Shown in pieces: positions 48,234 to 56,732 of a stretch of 64,000 bases of DNA. How positions within the stretch are numbered: position 1 is the stretch's first letter; every line of letters starts with the position of its first letter. The stretch spans positions 248,644-312,643 of the forward strand of contig NZ_JAMXIC010000004.1 of the NCBI RefSeq assembly GCF_027587375.1, written 5' to 3'. Below the pieces are notes generated by a model that saw nothing but the letters and a program-made list of their open reading frames with translations, searched no databases and had not been told where the DNA came from. This DNA comes from Arthrobacter sp. B2a2-09 (lineage in GTDB: Bacteria; Actinomycetota; Actinomycetes; Actinomycetales; Micrococcaceae). The position numbers were made by a program, and so were the translations under genes.

Positions 48234-49201
48234 AACAGGCGATGAAACGGGTCATTACCGTCACGCCCAATCCGGCGGTAGACCTCAGCTACCATGTCGC
48301 CGGGATCACCCCCGGAGCAAGCCATCGCGTAGCCGCACCCCTCAGCCGCGCAGGTGGAAAGGGCCTCAACGTTGCGCGCGTGGCTCATCAGCTGGGCCAT
48401 CCCGTTCTGGCACTCGCGCCCTCGGGCGGCCCGGCCGGTGCCGAATTCGCAGCCGAATTGCGCAGCAGCGGTGTGCCGCATCGCCTGATTCCGGTCGTCG
48501 CGGAAACACGGCGCAGCATCGCCCTCGTCGATACGGTGGGCGGCGAAACGTCCATCTTCAATGAAGAGGGGAGCCCTCTCCAAGCGTCCGAATGGCAGGC
48601 GCTGGCCGCCGCCGTCGTCGACGCCCTGGAGATCGACAACCTGGACGGGCAAAGCGCGGGGGTGCTTGTCGGTTCCGGCAGCCTGCCGCCCGGCGCGCCG
48701 GTCGACTTCTACCCGGCGCTGGTGCGTTTGGCGCACGACGCCGGGATTCCCGCCGTCGTCGATACCTCCGGTCCCGGGATCATCGCCGCCGCACGGGCCG
48801 GGGCGGATCTGCTCAAGCCCAACAATCACGAACTCCTCGAAGCAACCGGGGAAAGCAGCCTGGACGTCGCAGCACAACGATTGATCGCACTCGGGGCCAA
48901 GACGGTCCTGGTCAGTGCCGGCGCCGAAGGCATGCTTGCGTTCGACCATGCCGCCCCCGGCGGCTATTGGAGCGCGCGGCTCCCGGAACCACTCAGCGGC
49001 AACCCCACCGGAGCCGGCGACGCCGGGGTGGCAGCAGCCGCCGTCGCGCTCGCCGCCGGCATCACCGACATTCCCACGATCCTCCGCCGGGCAACAGCCT
49101 GGTCCGCCGCCGCAGTGCTCATGCCTGCCGCCGGTGAGATCTCGCCGCTCTACGCGGACCTCGAAGACCAACTCATTCTCAGCTGGAAGGAGACCCTGTG
49201 A
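48230..49201 (+). CDS. PfkB-family kinase (tagatose-6-phosphate / 1-phosphofructokinase type)
   Basis: 323 aa. ITVTPNPAVDLSY and GGKGLNVARVAHQLG at the N-terminus, KPNNHELLEATG in the middle, and the anion-hole/catalytic GNPTGAGDAGVAA. The TPNP and NxPTGAGDA signatures fit the LacC/FruK subgroup. In this operon it would convert tagatose-6-phosphate to tagatose-1,6-bisphosphate. ATG 48230 overlaps the ROK stop; an internal ATG at 48242 is also possible. Confidence 0.88.
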   Translation: MKQAMKRVITVTPNPAVDLSYHVAGITPGASHRVAAPLSRAGGKGLNVARVAHQLGHPVLALAPSGGPAGAEFAAELRSSGVPHRLIPVVAETRRSIALVDTVGGETSIFNEEGSPLQASEWQALAAAVVDALEIDNLDGQSAGVLVGSGSLPPGAPVDFYPALVRLAHDAGIPAVVDTSGPGIIAAARAGADLLKPNNHELLEATGESSLDVAAQRLIALGAKTVLVSAGAEGMLAFDHAAPGGYWSARLPEPLSGNPTGAGDAGVAAAAVALAAGITDIPTILRRATAWSAAAVLMPAAGEISPLYADLEDQLILSWKETL

Positions 49202-50037
49202 CACTCGTCAGCACACGGGAACTCATGGACACCGCCGCGGCCAACGGAATCGGACAGGGCGCCTTCAACGTCATCCACCTCGAAACCGCGGAAGGCCTGG
49301 TTGCCGGGGCGGAGGCGGCAGGCGTCCCGTTGATCCTGCAGATCTCGGAGAACTGCGTCCGTTTCCACGGCGGACTCGTGCCGATCGCCCGGGGCGCAAT
49401 GTCCATCGCCCGGGACTCTTCGGTGCCCGTGGCCCTGCACCTGGACCACGCCGAATCCGAAGAGCTGGCCCTGCAGGCCGTCGACCTCGGGTTCGGGTCC
49501 GTCATGTACGACGGCGCGCACTTGCCTTATGACTCGAACGTTGAAGTCACGCGCAGGGTCGCCCGATACGCCCAGGACCACGGGGTCTACGTCGAGGCCG
49601 AGCTTGGAAAGGTGGGAGGCAAGGATGGTGCCCATGCTCCGGGAGTCCGGACCGATCCGGCCGAGGCCCGCTCCTTCGTGGACGCCACCGGGGTTGACGC
49701 CCTCGCCGTCGCCGTCGGTTCCTCGCACGCCATGACCGAACGCAGCGCAGCCCTGGATTTGGCCCTCATCACCCGGCTCAAGCAGGCCGTCCAGCTGCCG
49801 CTCGTCCTTCACGGGTCCTCCGGTGTCGCAGATGAAACGCTGGTGGCGGCAATCCGGGCCGGTATGACTAAGATCAACGTATCCACACACTTGAACGGGT
49901 TCTTCACCCGCGCCGTCCGTGAGTACCTGGATGCCAACCCTTCCGTGGTGGACTCCCGCAAGTACATCAAGGCCGGACGGGACGCTCTGGTGTTGGAAAC
50001 CGCACGTCTGCTGACGCTGTTCGCGAAAGTGAATTAG
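49198..50037 (+). CDS. Class II ketose-bisphosphate aldolase (tagatose/fructose type)
   Basis: 279 aa. GAFNVIHLETAEG, zinc-site HLDHAESEE, GFGSVMYDGAHLPYDSNV, EAELGKVGGKDGA, LVLHGSSGVAD and KINVSTHLN are class II FBP/TBP aldolase segments. It would cleave tagatose-1,6-bisphosphate to dihydroxyacetone phosphate and glyceraldehyde-3-phosphate. GTG start with AAGGAG, overlapping the kinase stop by 4 bp. Confidence 0.92.
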   Translation: MTLVSTRELMDTAAANGIGQGAFNVIHLETAEGLVAGAEAAGVPLILQISENCVRFHGGLVPIARGAMSIARDSSVPVALHLDHAESEELALQAVDLGFGSVMYDGAHLPYDSNVEVTRRVARYAQDHGVYVEAELGKVGGKDGAHAPGVRTDPAEARSFVDATGVDALAVAVGSSHAMTERSAALDLALITRLKQAVQLPLVLHGSSGVADETLVAAIRAGMTKINVSTHLNGFFTRAVREYLDANPSVVDSRKYIKAGRDALVLETARLLTLFAKVN

Positions 50038-50060
50038 TCCCAATTTCCGGAAGGTTCGTG

Positions 50061-50852
50061 ATGACCCGCAACGATCGACTGACAGCCATCCTTGATCTCC
50101 TCGCCGAGTCAGGGCATGTTGAGGTCGAGGATATCGTGACCCGCCTGGCCGTTTCGCCGGCCACGGCGCGCCGTGATCTGGACAGCCTCGCCAAGCAGCG
50201 GCTCCTGAGCCGTACCCGCGGCGGTGCAACCACGGGATCAGTTGCCTACGAACTTCCGGGGCGCTACAACAGGGATGATCATGCCGAGGCCAAGCAGCAG
50301 ATTGCCTTGGCAGCTTCGGAGCTCATCATGCCCGGGGCAGTGATCGGACTCAGCGGCGGCACCACCAATACGGCCCTGGCCCAGGTGCTGTCCACCCGCG
50401 AAGACCTGAACGCGCCCTCCAACAGGCCCATGCTGACGGTGGTCACCAACGCCATCAACATCGCCGCCCAGCTTGCCGTGCGCCCCAACATCAAGATCAT
50501 GGTCACCGGCGGCATCCTGAACCCGCGTTCGTATGAACTTGTGGGGCCTTACACCGATGTCATCATGCAGAAGGTTGCCTTGGACATCGCCTTCATCGGC
50601 GTCAACGGGGTCGATCCCAAGATCGGGCCCACCATCACCGACGAGGGGGAAGCCATGGTGAATACCGTCATGGCCCGACGCGCCACGGACTCCTATGTCC
50701 TGGCCGATTCCACGAAGATCGGCAAGCGTGCGTTCGCGGCGATGGCTGGGTACGATTTCCGGCGGCTCATCACGGATTCGGGCATCACGGCAGAGGACAA
50801 GGCAGCATTTGAAGCCAGCGGCACCGAAGTGATCGTGGCCAAGGACGCGTAG
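50061..50852 (+). CDS. DeoR/GlpR-family repressor of the amino-sugar operon
   Basis: 263 aa. N-terminal HTH (GHVEVEDIVTRLAVSPATARRDLDSL) with the RLLSRTRGGA wing, then the DeoR sensor domain (IGLSGGTTNTALAQVL, VTGGILNPRSYELVGP, DIAFIGVNGVD). Phosphorylated sugars release such repressors. Last gene of the operon; likely acts at the 46250-46292 site. GGAAGG spacing favours ATG 50061 over the GTG at 50058. Confidence 0.92.
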   Translation: MTRNDRLTAILDLLAESGHVEVEDIVTRLAVSPATARRDLDSLAKQRLLSRTRGGATTGSVAYELPGRYNRDDHAEAKQQIALAASELIMPGAVIGLSGGTTNTALAQVLSTREDLNAPSNRPMLTVVTNAINIAAQLAVRPNIKIMVTGGILNPRSYELVGPYTDVIMQKVALDIAFIGVNGVDPKIGPTITDEGEAMVNTVMARRATDSYVLADSTKIGKRAFAAMAGYDFRRLITDSGITAEDKAAFEASGTEVIVAKDA

Positions 50853-50868
50853 CTTCGGAAACGTCCCG

Positions 50869-51549
50869 TTAGAAGACCATCGGGGGAGCGTTGAGCACGG
50901 TTTCGTCCGTGCTGCGCTGCACCCACTGGCTGAAGGGCGTGTCGAGATCGTACTTGCCCTGGTCGTTGCGGATAAGGGTCCGTAGGGCGGCATTGCCCGG
51001 GTTGTTGAGGGACTCGAAGTACTCCACCGACCAGTGGAACCATCGCATGCAGAAGAGTCGCATGGTCAGGCCATGGGTCACCAGCAGGGTGTTGGGCGTG
51101 TAGTCGGGCTTTTCCCAATGCCGGTACAGCGTTTCCATGAAGGACGAAATCCGGTCGTAGACATCGGAGCCTGATTCGCCCTCGCGGAACCGGTAGAAGA
51201 AGTGCCCATAGAGGTTGCGCAGCTCCTTCTGGTCCCCGATGTCTCCGGCAATCTGGAAGTTGGCCCAGTCCTGTTCACGCAGCCGGGGCTCCTCGATCAC
51301 CCTTTCCGTGAGGCTGCCCAGATTCAGTGCCTCGAGTGTTTGGTATGCCCGAAGGTATGGCGAGACATAAACGCACACCGGCTCGCCGTCGAGCTTCCTG
51401 CGCAGCGCCTCACCCGCGGCCCGTGCCTGCTCGATGCCAAGCTCCGTCAGCGGGATGCGGTAATCGGGCACACGGTTGTAGATGGAGGTATCGGCATTGG
51501 CTGCTGACTGGCCGTGCCGGATCATGAAGATTCGTGCTGGCGCGCTCAT
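50869..51549 (-). CDS. Histidine phosphatase family protein
   Basis: 226 aa. Phosphoglycerate mutase-like: FMIRHGQS (His12), VYVSPYLRAYQT with the second Arg, and VTHGLTMRLFCM with the second catalytic His. Cytosolic phosphatase of unknown substrate. ATG at 51549 selected over longer starts: TATGCT lies seven nt upstream, indicating a leaderless mRNA. Convergent with the DeoR gene, 16 bp apart. Confidence 0.88.
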   Translation of the reverse strand: MSAPARIFMIRHGQSAANADTSIYNRVPDYRIPLTELGIEQARAAGEALRRKLDGEPVCVYVSPYLRAYQTLEALNLGSLTERVIEEPRLREQDWANFQIAGDIGDQKELRNLYGHFFYRFREGESGSDVYDRISSFMETLYRHWEKPDYTPNTLLVTHGLTMRLFCMRWFHWSVEYFESLNNPGNAALRTLIRNDQGKYDLDTPFSQWVQRSTDETVLNAPPMVF

Positions 51550-51556
51550 CCCACCA

Positions 51557-51562
51557 AGCATA
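51557..51562 (-). promoter_or_regulatory. Putative leaderless -10 box of the histidine phosphatase gene
   Basis: TATGCT on the minus strand, seven nt before the ATG at 51549. Confidence 0.45.
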
Positions 51563-51649
51563 GGGTCAGGAGCCGCCCCGGCCATGCAAGCGGACATCTG
51601 CGACTCGGCTCCAAGGAAAACATCAGCCAAATGCAGGCAAGATAGGAGC

Positions 51650-52414
51650 ATGCTCCTAGCCTCAACGCGCCGGTTGCGCGCCGAAGTACTGATTGTCCTT
51701 GGCCTGTCCCTGGGCCAATCGGCTGTGTACTCCGTGGTGCAGTTGTTGGACAAGATGACCCAGGGGCCGTTGGCCCATGCGACGTCCACCCTCAACCGCT
51801 CGCAGAGCACACGCGAGTACTTCGATTTAACCTACCAGCTGTTGGATATCGCGTTCGCCCTGGTCCCGGTGGTGTTGGTGTTCTACTTTCTGTCTTTGCA
51901 CCGCCAAACGGCGGAGAGTCCCTCGGGTTTCACCCGGCTGGGCTTTAACTTCGCCCGCCCGGGCCGTGACGCGTTGCAAGGACTAGGCCTCGCCGCGCTG
52001 ATCGGGATCCCGTCGCTTGGCCTCTATGCGGCCGGCCGCGCCTTGGGCATCACGACGGCGATCATCCCCAGCGGCCTGGACTCTTACTGGTGGACCGTGC
52101 CCGTGCTGGTCCTCTCCGCGGTGCGGCACGCCGTCGTCGAAGAAGTCATCGTGGTGGGCTACCTCCTGGACCGGTTCCGGAAGTTCGGGTGGAGCACTCC
52201 GGTGGCGATAGCGCTCAGCGCGCTCCTTCGCGGTAGCTACCACCTGTACCAAGGCTTTGGGCCCTTCATTGGCAACGCCGTCATGGGCCTCGTGTTCGGC
52301 TGGATCTACACCAAGACCAAACGGGTCATGCCGCTCGTGGTGGCCCACGCCCTCCTGGACATCGTGGCGTTCGTCGGCTTCAGCGTCTTCGGCAAGGCCA
52401 TCGGGCTGGGGTAG
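51650..52414 (+). CDS. CPBP-family intramembrane protease homologue
   Basis: 254 aa with about seven hydrophobic segments. The Abi/CPBP signature appears as VEEVIVVGYLL, LLRGSYHLYQG (His) and VVAHALLD (His). The first motif is usually EExxxR; here the Arg position is Val, while both metal-type histidines remain. Family members act in prenyl-protein processing, bacteriocin immunity or unknown roles. ATG 51650 follows AGGAG closely. Confidence 0.83.
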   Translation: MLLASTRRLRAEVLIVLGLSLGQSAVYSVVQLLDKMTQGPLAHATSTLNRSQSTREYFDLTYQLLDIAFALVPVVLVFYFLSLHRQTAESPSGFTRLGFNFARPGRDALQGLGLAALIGIPSLGLYAAGRALGITTAIIPSGLDSYWWTVPVLVLSAVRHAVVEEVIVVGYLLDRFRKFGWSTPVAIALSALLRGSYHLYQGFGPFIGNAVMGLVFGWIYTKTKRVMPLVVAHALLDIVAFVGFSVFGKAIGLG

Positions 52415-52434
52415 GAACAACGCCGTTAAAAGGT

Positions 52435-52486
52435 TTCGGCCGCCATCGCGGGGTGACGTCATTGGCACCCGCATATGGCGGCCGAA
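52435..52486 (+). terminator. Terminator after the CPBP gene
   Basis: Perfect 12-bp inverted repeat TTCGGCCGCCAT (52435-52446) / ATGGCGGCCGAA (52475-52486), followed by GTTTTCCC. Confidence 0.65.
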
Positions 52487-52541
52487 GTTTTCCCGGGCCC
52501 TCCTGGCCCGATGGTCCGTCAGGGAGTGACGGGACGGTCCA

Positions 52542-53180
52542 TCAGATGGTGACGGCTCCGTTGGCGGTTTCGAACGTTACTGACATGATTCCCGGCGTTC
52601 CGTGCGGAGCCATCCATTGGACTGCAACGTCCTCAAGCGGCTTCTCCACGGGTTCCCCAAGCCACTCGGTGACGCGCTCCGCGGAGCCGGCAATGGTGAG
52701 GCTGGACATCTTGACGTCGCTTGGGTACACGAGGGACGGGTGAAGTGCAGGGTCGCCCTCCCAACGGAGCAGGTAGGGAACCTGGGGATCGGCGATGAGT
52801 CCCAGGATGCCGATTTGCGACCAGACGAGTTCGCGGCCGTCCGGAAACTTGCGGTTGCCGGGGACAGCGGCGCGTCCGAGCCGCTGTTCGAACGGGCTCA
52901 GGTCGTCCACAGCGACGCACCAGCCCATCCAACCACCTCCTGCGGCGGAGCGTGCACGGACGGCTTGTCCAAAAGGTGCCTTGTCGGATGCCGGGTGGTC
53001 AAGGACCTCGACAACTTCCAGGTATTTGTGGTCAGCAAGGGGGATGATCATGTTCCGGGTACCGAAGCGCGGGTGCACTCCGCCCCGGACTGCGTCCACT
53101 CCCAATGCTGCGGAAATCCGCTCGGTGGTGGCCAAGAGGCCATCTCGTTCACAAGCGTAAGAGACGTGATCCATGCGCAT
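52542..53180 (-). CDS. VOC-superfamily (glyoxalase-like domain) protein
   Basis: 212 aa. Starts MRMDHVSYACERDGLLATTERIS and contains HPRFGTRNMIIPLADHKYLEVVEVLDHP, matching the Glyoxalase_3-type domain. The N-terminal His and Glu residues could bind a metal. No reaction is known for this group. ATG at 53180 (or 53174) chosen; the longer frame begins in promoter-like sequence. It is convergent with the CPBP gene and divergent from metY. Confidence 0.82.
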   Translation of the reverse strand: MRMDHVSYACERDGLLATTERISAALGVDAVRGGVHPRFGTRNMIIPLADHKYLEVVEVLDHPASDKAPFGQAVRARSAAGGGWMGWCVAVDDLSPFEQRLGRAAVPGNRKFPDGRELVWSQIGILGLIADPQVPYLLRWEGDPALHPSLVYPSDVKMSSLTIAGSAERVTEWLGEPVEKPLEDVAVQWMAPHGTPGIMSVTFETANGAVTI

Positions 53181-53337
53181 GGCTTCATCTTGGCACTTTG
53201 TGATGGAGCTCTCAGCTAAGTCAAGCCTAACCAAGGTGGGATGTATCGAAAAGGCAGCTCAGAGTCACTTCAGGACGCGCCGGGACCGAAAACTACTGTG
53301 TTCGTCACAAAGCTTCCGGAGCCCGCAATACCGTCCC

Positions 53338-53343
53338 TAGACT
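53338..53343 (+). promoter_or_regulatory. metY -10 box and leader
   Basis: TAGACT, identical to the metX -10. The ~80-nt leader carries a direct repeat, GCCGACAGGCTGAA (53358-53371) and GCCGACGGGCTGAA (53380-53393), 22-nt period. No SAM aptamer is seen here. Confidence 0.4.
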
Positions 53344-53427
53344 GGCGGCAACCGAACGCCGACAGGCTGAATGCCGAAGGCCGACGGGCTGAAGCACGGC
53401 AAAGAGCCCAGACAACCAGGAGTCCGC

Positions 53428-54744
53428 ATGTCCCAAGGATGGTCATTCGAAACGCGCCAGATCCACGCCGGCCAGGAGCCGGACGCCGCCACCGGCGCCC
53501 GGGCACTCCCCATCTACCAGACCACCTCGTTCGTCTTTCCCAGCGCGGAAAGCGCGGCCAACCGCTTTGCGCTGGCCGAGCTGGCGCCCATCTACACCCG
53601 GATCGGCAACCCCACCCAGGACGCGGTGGAACAGCGCATAGCGAGCCTGGAGGGTGGCTTGGCGGCGCTCCTGCTGAGCTCCGGCCAGGCCGCGGAAACG
53701 TTCGCCATCCTCAACGTCGCCGAGGCCGGCGACCACGTGGTCGCCAGCCCGAGCCTCTACGGCGGCACCTACAACCTGCTGGCCCACACGCTGAAGAAAT
53801 TCGGAATCTCGGTCACCTTCGTCGAGGACCCGGACAACCTCGACCACTGGCGGGATGCGGTGCAGCCGAACACCAAGCTGTTCTTCGCCGAAGTCGTCTC
53901 CAACCCCCGCCAGGATGTTTTGGACATCGAGGGCGTCTCCCGTACCGCGCACGCGGCCGGAGTCCCGCTCGTCGTGGACAACACCCTCGCCACGCCCTAC
54001 CTGATCCGGCCCATCGAGTGGGGCGCGGACATCGTGGTGCATTCGGCCACCAAGTACCTCGGTGGGCACGGATCTGCCATTGCCGGTGTCATCGTGGACT
54101 CCGGCAACTTCGATTTCGGCAAGGACCCTGAGCGGTTCCCCAACTTCAACACCCCGGACCCCAGCTACAACGGCCTCGTCTATGCCCGCGACCTCGGCAA
54201 GGACGGTGCCCTCGGCGCGAACCTCTCCTACATCCTCAAGGCCCGGGTCCAGCTCCTGCGCGACCTCGGCTCGGCTGTTTCCCCGTTCAACGCATTCCTG
54301 ATCTCCCAAGGAATCGAAACCCTCAGCCTGCGGGTGGAACGCCACGTGGACAACGCCACGAAAGTGGCGCAATGGCTCGAAGGGCACGACGACGTCGAAT
54401 CGGTCGCGTACGCGGGGCTGCCCTCCAGCCCGTGGTTCGAACGCGGGCGGAAGTACGGACCCCGGGGCACCGGTGCGGTGGTGTCCTTCACCATCAGCGG
54501 CGGGATCGACGCCGGCAAACGCTTCGTGGACGCCCTGGAATTGCATTCCCACGTGGCAAATATCGGCGACGTCCGTTCCTTGGTCATCCACCCCGCGTCC
54601 ACGACGCACAGCCAGCTGACGCCTGAGCAGCAGGCCGTCGCAGGAGTGACCCCGGGCCTGGTGCGGCTGTCCGTCGGGATCGAGCACATCGACGATATCC
54701 TCGCGGACCTCGAGTCGGGATTCCGGGCAGCCAAGGGCGCCTAG
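53428..54744 (+). CDS. metY: O-acetyl-L-homoserine sulfhydrylase
   Basis: 438 aa, Cys/Met-metabolism PLP enzyme. [26 protein letters not shown] at the start and the PLP-lysine motif [13 protein letters not shown] (Lys209) fit MetY. Makes homocysteine from O-acetylhomoserine and sulfide. The acetyl donor enzyme MetX is encoded next on the same strand under its own riboswitch. AGGAG is 5 nt before ATG 53428; an in-frame ATG at 53371 is less likely. Confidence 0.93.
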   Translation: MSQGWSFETRQIHAGQEPDAATGARALPIYQTTSFVFPSAESAANRFALAELAPIYTRIGNPTQDAVEQRIASLEGGLAALLLSSGQAAETFAILNVAEAGDHVVASPSLYGGTYNLLAHTLKKFGISVTFVEDPDNLDHWRDAVQPNTKLFFAEVVSNPRQDVLDIEGVSRTAHAAGVPLVVDNTLATPYLIRPIEWGADIVVHSATKYLGGHGSAIAGVIVDSGNFDFGKDPERFPNFNTPDPSYNGLVYARDLGKDGALGANLSYILKARVQLLRDLGSAVSPFNAFLISQGIETLSLRVERHVDNATKVAQWLEGHDDVESVAYAGLPSSPWFERGRKYGPRGTGAVVSFTISGGIDAGKRFVDALELHSHVANIGDVRSLVIHPASTTHSQLTPEQQAVAGVTPGLVRLSVGIEHIDDILADLESGFRAAKGA

Positions 54745-54763
54745 CACCGCCCCGGATGGCGTA

Positions 54764-54809
54764 GGAGGCCGGCCGGCGACGCAGGATGAATCTTCGCCGG
54801 CTGGCCTCC
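54764..54809 (+). terminator. Terminator between metY and metX
   Basis: 16-bp inverted repeat (54764-54779 and 54794-54809) with one mismatch, 20 bp after the metY stop; separates metY from the metX riboswitch. Confidence 0.65.
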
Positions 54810-54889
54810 TTGGCCCCCGCTTCATGAACAAAACGCGGTCAAGTGTCACAAAGATGTCATAATCTTCGTCAGAAGGGGTCCGGTTTTCC

Positions 54890-54895
54890 TAGACT
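54890..54895 (+). promoter_or_regulatory. metX promoter -10 box
   Basis: TAGACT about 10 nt before the aptamer, so the transcript would begin at the riboswitch. A possible -35 TTCGTC lies at 54865-54870. Confidence 0.45.
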
Positions 54896-54904
54896 CTTCC
54901 TATA

Positions 54905-54982
54905 GGTCATGAGTGCCAGTGACAGCCCCGGCTTGCTGGCCGGCAACCCTCCATTCGCGGTGGGGTGCCCCGGGTGAAGACC
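54905..54982 (+). ncRNA. SAM-IV riboswitch controlling metX
   Basis: P1 closes GGTC (54905-54908) with GACC (54979-54982). Internal segments CATGAGTGCCAG, CCCCGGCTTGCTGGCCGGCAA and GGGGTGCCCCGGGTGAA match the SAM-IV consensus known from actinobacteria. S-adenosylmethionine binding should reduce metX expression, probably by hiding the GAGG (55021-55024) before the ATG, since no U-run terminator follows. Confidence 0.9.
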
Positions 54983-55033
54983 TGGCCCTTCGCTGTGTTG
55001 GCGGCGGGCAAGCGCGATGTGAGGTGTCAACGA

Positions 55034-56155
55034 ATGACAATTGCTGCAACAGCCATACCCCTTTCCGGTACCCAGGACGGAACCCTCAAGTATGTTTCCG
55101 TGGGAGGACTCGAGCTTGAGGCCGGAGGTTTCCTACCGGACGTCGTCCTTGCATACGAGGCGTGGGGGCGGCTCAATGCAGACGCTTCCAACGCTGTCCT
55201 GGTGGAACACGCACTGACTGGCAGTACCCATGTGGCCCGCGGTGAGAGCGACGAAGAAGGCTGGTGGGAGCAACTCGTTGGCCCTGGCGCCACCATCGAC
55301 ACGGACCGCTACTTCGTAGTCTCCGTCAACATCGTGGGAGGCTGCTATGGCAGCACCGGGCCGTCGTCGAGCGCTCCTGATGGCAAACCGTGGGGCTCCC
55401 GCTTCCCGCTGGTGACCCTGCGGGACAGCACTGTAGCCGAAGCCCGGCTGGCCGACGCTTTGGGGATCCGCAGCTGGCATACCGTCGTGGGCGGGTCCAT
55501 GGGCGGTGCCCGTGCATTGGAATGGGCCGTCAGCTATCCGGACCGCGTCAAGCGTTGCGCCGTGATTTCGATCGGGGCGTACAGCACTGCCGAGCAGATC
55601 GCGTTCGCGCAAGCCCAGACGCTCGCCATCCGGCAGGACGCCGACTTCAACGGCGGCGACTACTATGGCCAGGCCGCGCCCGAGGCGGGGTTGGCCCTTG
55701 CCCGGCGGATTGCCCACATCACCTACCGTTCGGCGGATGAACTGGACTTCCGCTTCGGCCGGAACGCCCAGGGCGGTGAGGCGCCCCTCCAGGCTGCCGT
55801 GTTGGGGGACCGGGGCCGCTACCAAGTGGAGAGCTACCTCGACCACCAGGGAAGCAAGCTGGTCCAGCGTTTCGACGCCAACAGCTACATCGCCATCACC
55901 GAGGCCCTCATGAGCCACGACATCACCCGCGGCCGGGGCTCATTGGCGGATGCGCTATCCGTTGCAACGGCGAAGTTCTTCGTTGCCTCGGTGGACTCGG
56001 ACCGCCTCTACTTCCCGGAACAATCCCACGAGCTGGCCAAGGCTTTGCCCGGCGAGGTACCCGTTCATGTGATCGAGGCGCCGATCGGGCACGACGGTTT
56101 CCTCACCGAGATCGGCCAGCTCGGCCCCCAGCTGCGCGAAGCTTTCTTCGGCTGA
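55034..56155 (+). CDS. metX: Homoserine O-acetyltransferase
   Basis: 373 aa, alpha/beta-hydrolase fold. Nucleophile Ser155 in VVGGSMGGARALEW, catalytic Asp in SVDSDRLYFPEQ and His in IGHDGFL. Acetylates homoserine, feeding MetY. ATG 55034 is preceded by GAGG; a longer open frame would begin inside the riboswitch and is rejected. The stop lies one base from the convergent SHOCT gene stop. Confidence 0.95.
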   Translation: MTIAATAIPLSGTQDGTLKYVSVGGLELEAGGFLPDVVLAYEAWGRLNADASNAVLVEHALTGSTHVARGESDEEGWWEQLVGPGATIDTDRYFVVSVNIVGGCYGSTGPSSSAPDGKPWGSRFPLVTLRDSTVAEARLADALGIRSWHTVVGGSMGGARALEWAVSYPDRVKRCAVISIGAYSTAEQIAFAQAQTLAIRQDADFNGGDYYGQAAPEAGLALARRIAHITYRSADELDFRFGRNAQGGEAPLQAAVLGDRGRYQVESYLDHQGSKLVQRFDANSYIAITEALMSHDITRGRGSLADALSVATAKFFVASVDSDRLYFPEQSHELAKALPGEVPVHVIEAPIGHDGFLTEIGQLGPQLREAFFG

Positions 56156-56156
56156 A

Positions 56157-56666
56157 TCAGCCGTTCATGATCTCCTGGCGGAGCTTCATGTAGTCCTCCA
56201 TGGCGATTTTCCCGTCACTGTACTCCTGGTCCAGTTCTGCCAGCTTCCGTGCCCGGTAGCCTTGGGGAGTGCTGTGCGGTTGGTGAGCGCTGTTCGGTTG
56301 GTGAGCGCTGTTCGGTTGGTGAGTAGCCGACGACGGCGGAGCGGCCTGCGGTGCGGGCCTCGCCACGGGAGGTTGCGGCTCAGCCGGAATGACCACCGGG
56401 GGCTGGGCAGGGTTGTATGGGTTCGGGGAGTACTGGCTCGGTGGGTACCGGCTCGGATCATACGGTCTGGGATCGTAACGCCCTGGAGTGTGCGGGCCGG
56501 GGTAATCCTGTGGAGGACCTGGGTAGTCCTGCGGAGGAAATGGCTGCCCAGGGTAATTCTGCGGAGGGAAGTCCTGGATCCTGCGTTGGCGCGATCGGTT
56601 GTACATGCGGATCCCCATGGGTATCAGCCAAGAGCAGACGATGATCCAGAAGATCAAATTGTTCAC
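56157..56666 (-). CDS. Membrane-anchored SHOCT-domain protein
   Basis: 169 aa. One N-terminal helix (NNLIFWIIVCSWLIP), a basic stop-transfer, a long Pro/Tyr/Gln-rich linker, hexapeptide repeats (HQPNSA, encoded by 18-bp DNA repeats at 56278-56323) and a C-terminal SHOCT motif (KLAELDQEYSDGKIAMEDYMKLRQEI). SHOCT segments are short oligomerisation or interaction modules without enzymatic activity. GTG 56666 chosen: GGGAGG sits 8 nt upstream. Confidence 0.82.
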   Translation of the reverse strand: MNNLIFWIIVCSWLIPMGIRMYNRSRQRRIQDFPPQNYPGQPFPPQDYPGPPQDYPGPHTPGRYDPRPYDPSRYPPSQYSPNPYNPAQPPVVIPAEPQPPVARPAPQAAPPSSATHQPNSAHQPNSAHQPHSTPQGYRARKLAELDQEYSDGKIAMEDYMKLRQEIMNG

Positions 56667-56732
56667 GGTGGAGGCCTCCCTGTCTTTCACCAGCTTAGCC
56701 CCGCTCCCTGTGACCCAGCTCGTGGTTCCCGG

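Noticed and set aside
54965..55033. Upstream in-frame extension of metX
   Set aside because: It would start inside the SAM-IV aptamer; ATG 55034 has GAGG before it and matches the usual protein start.
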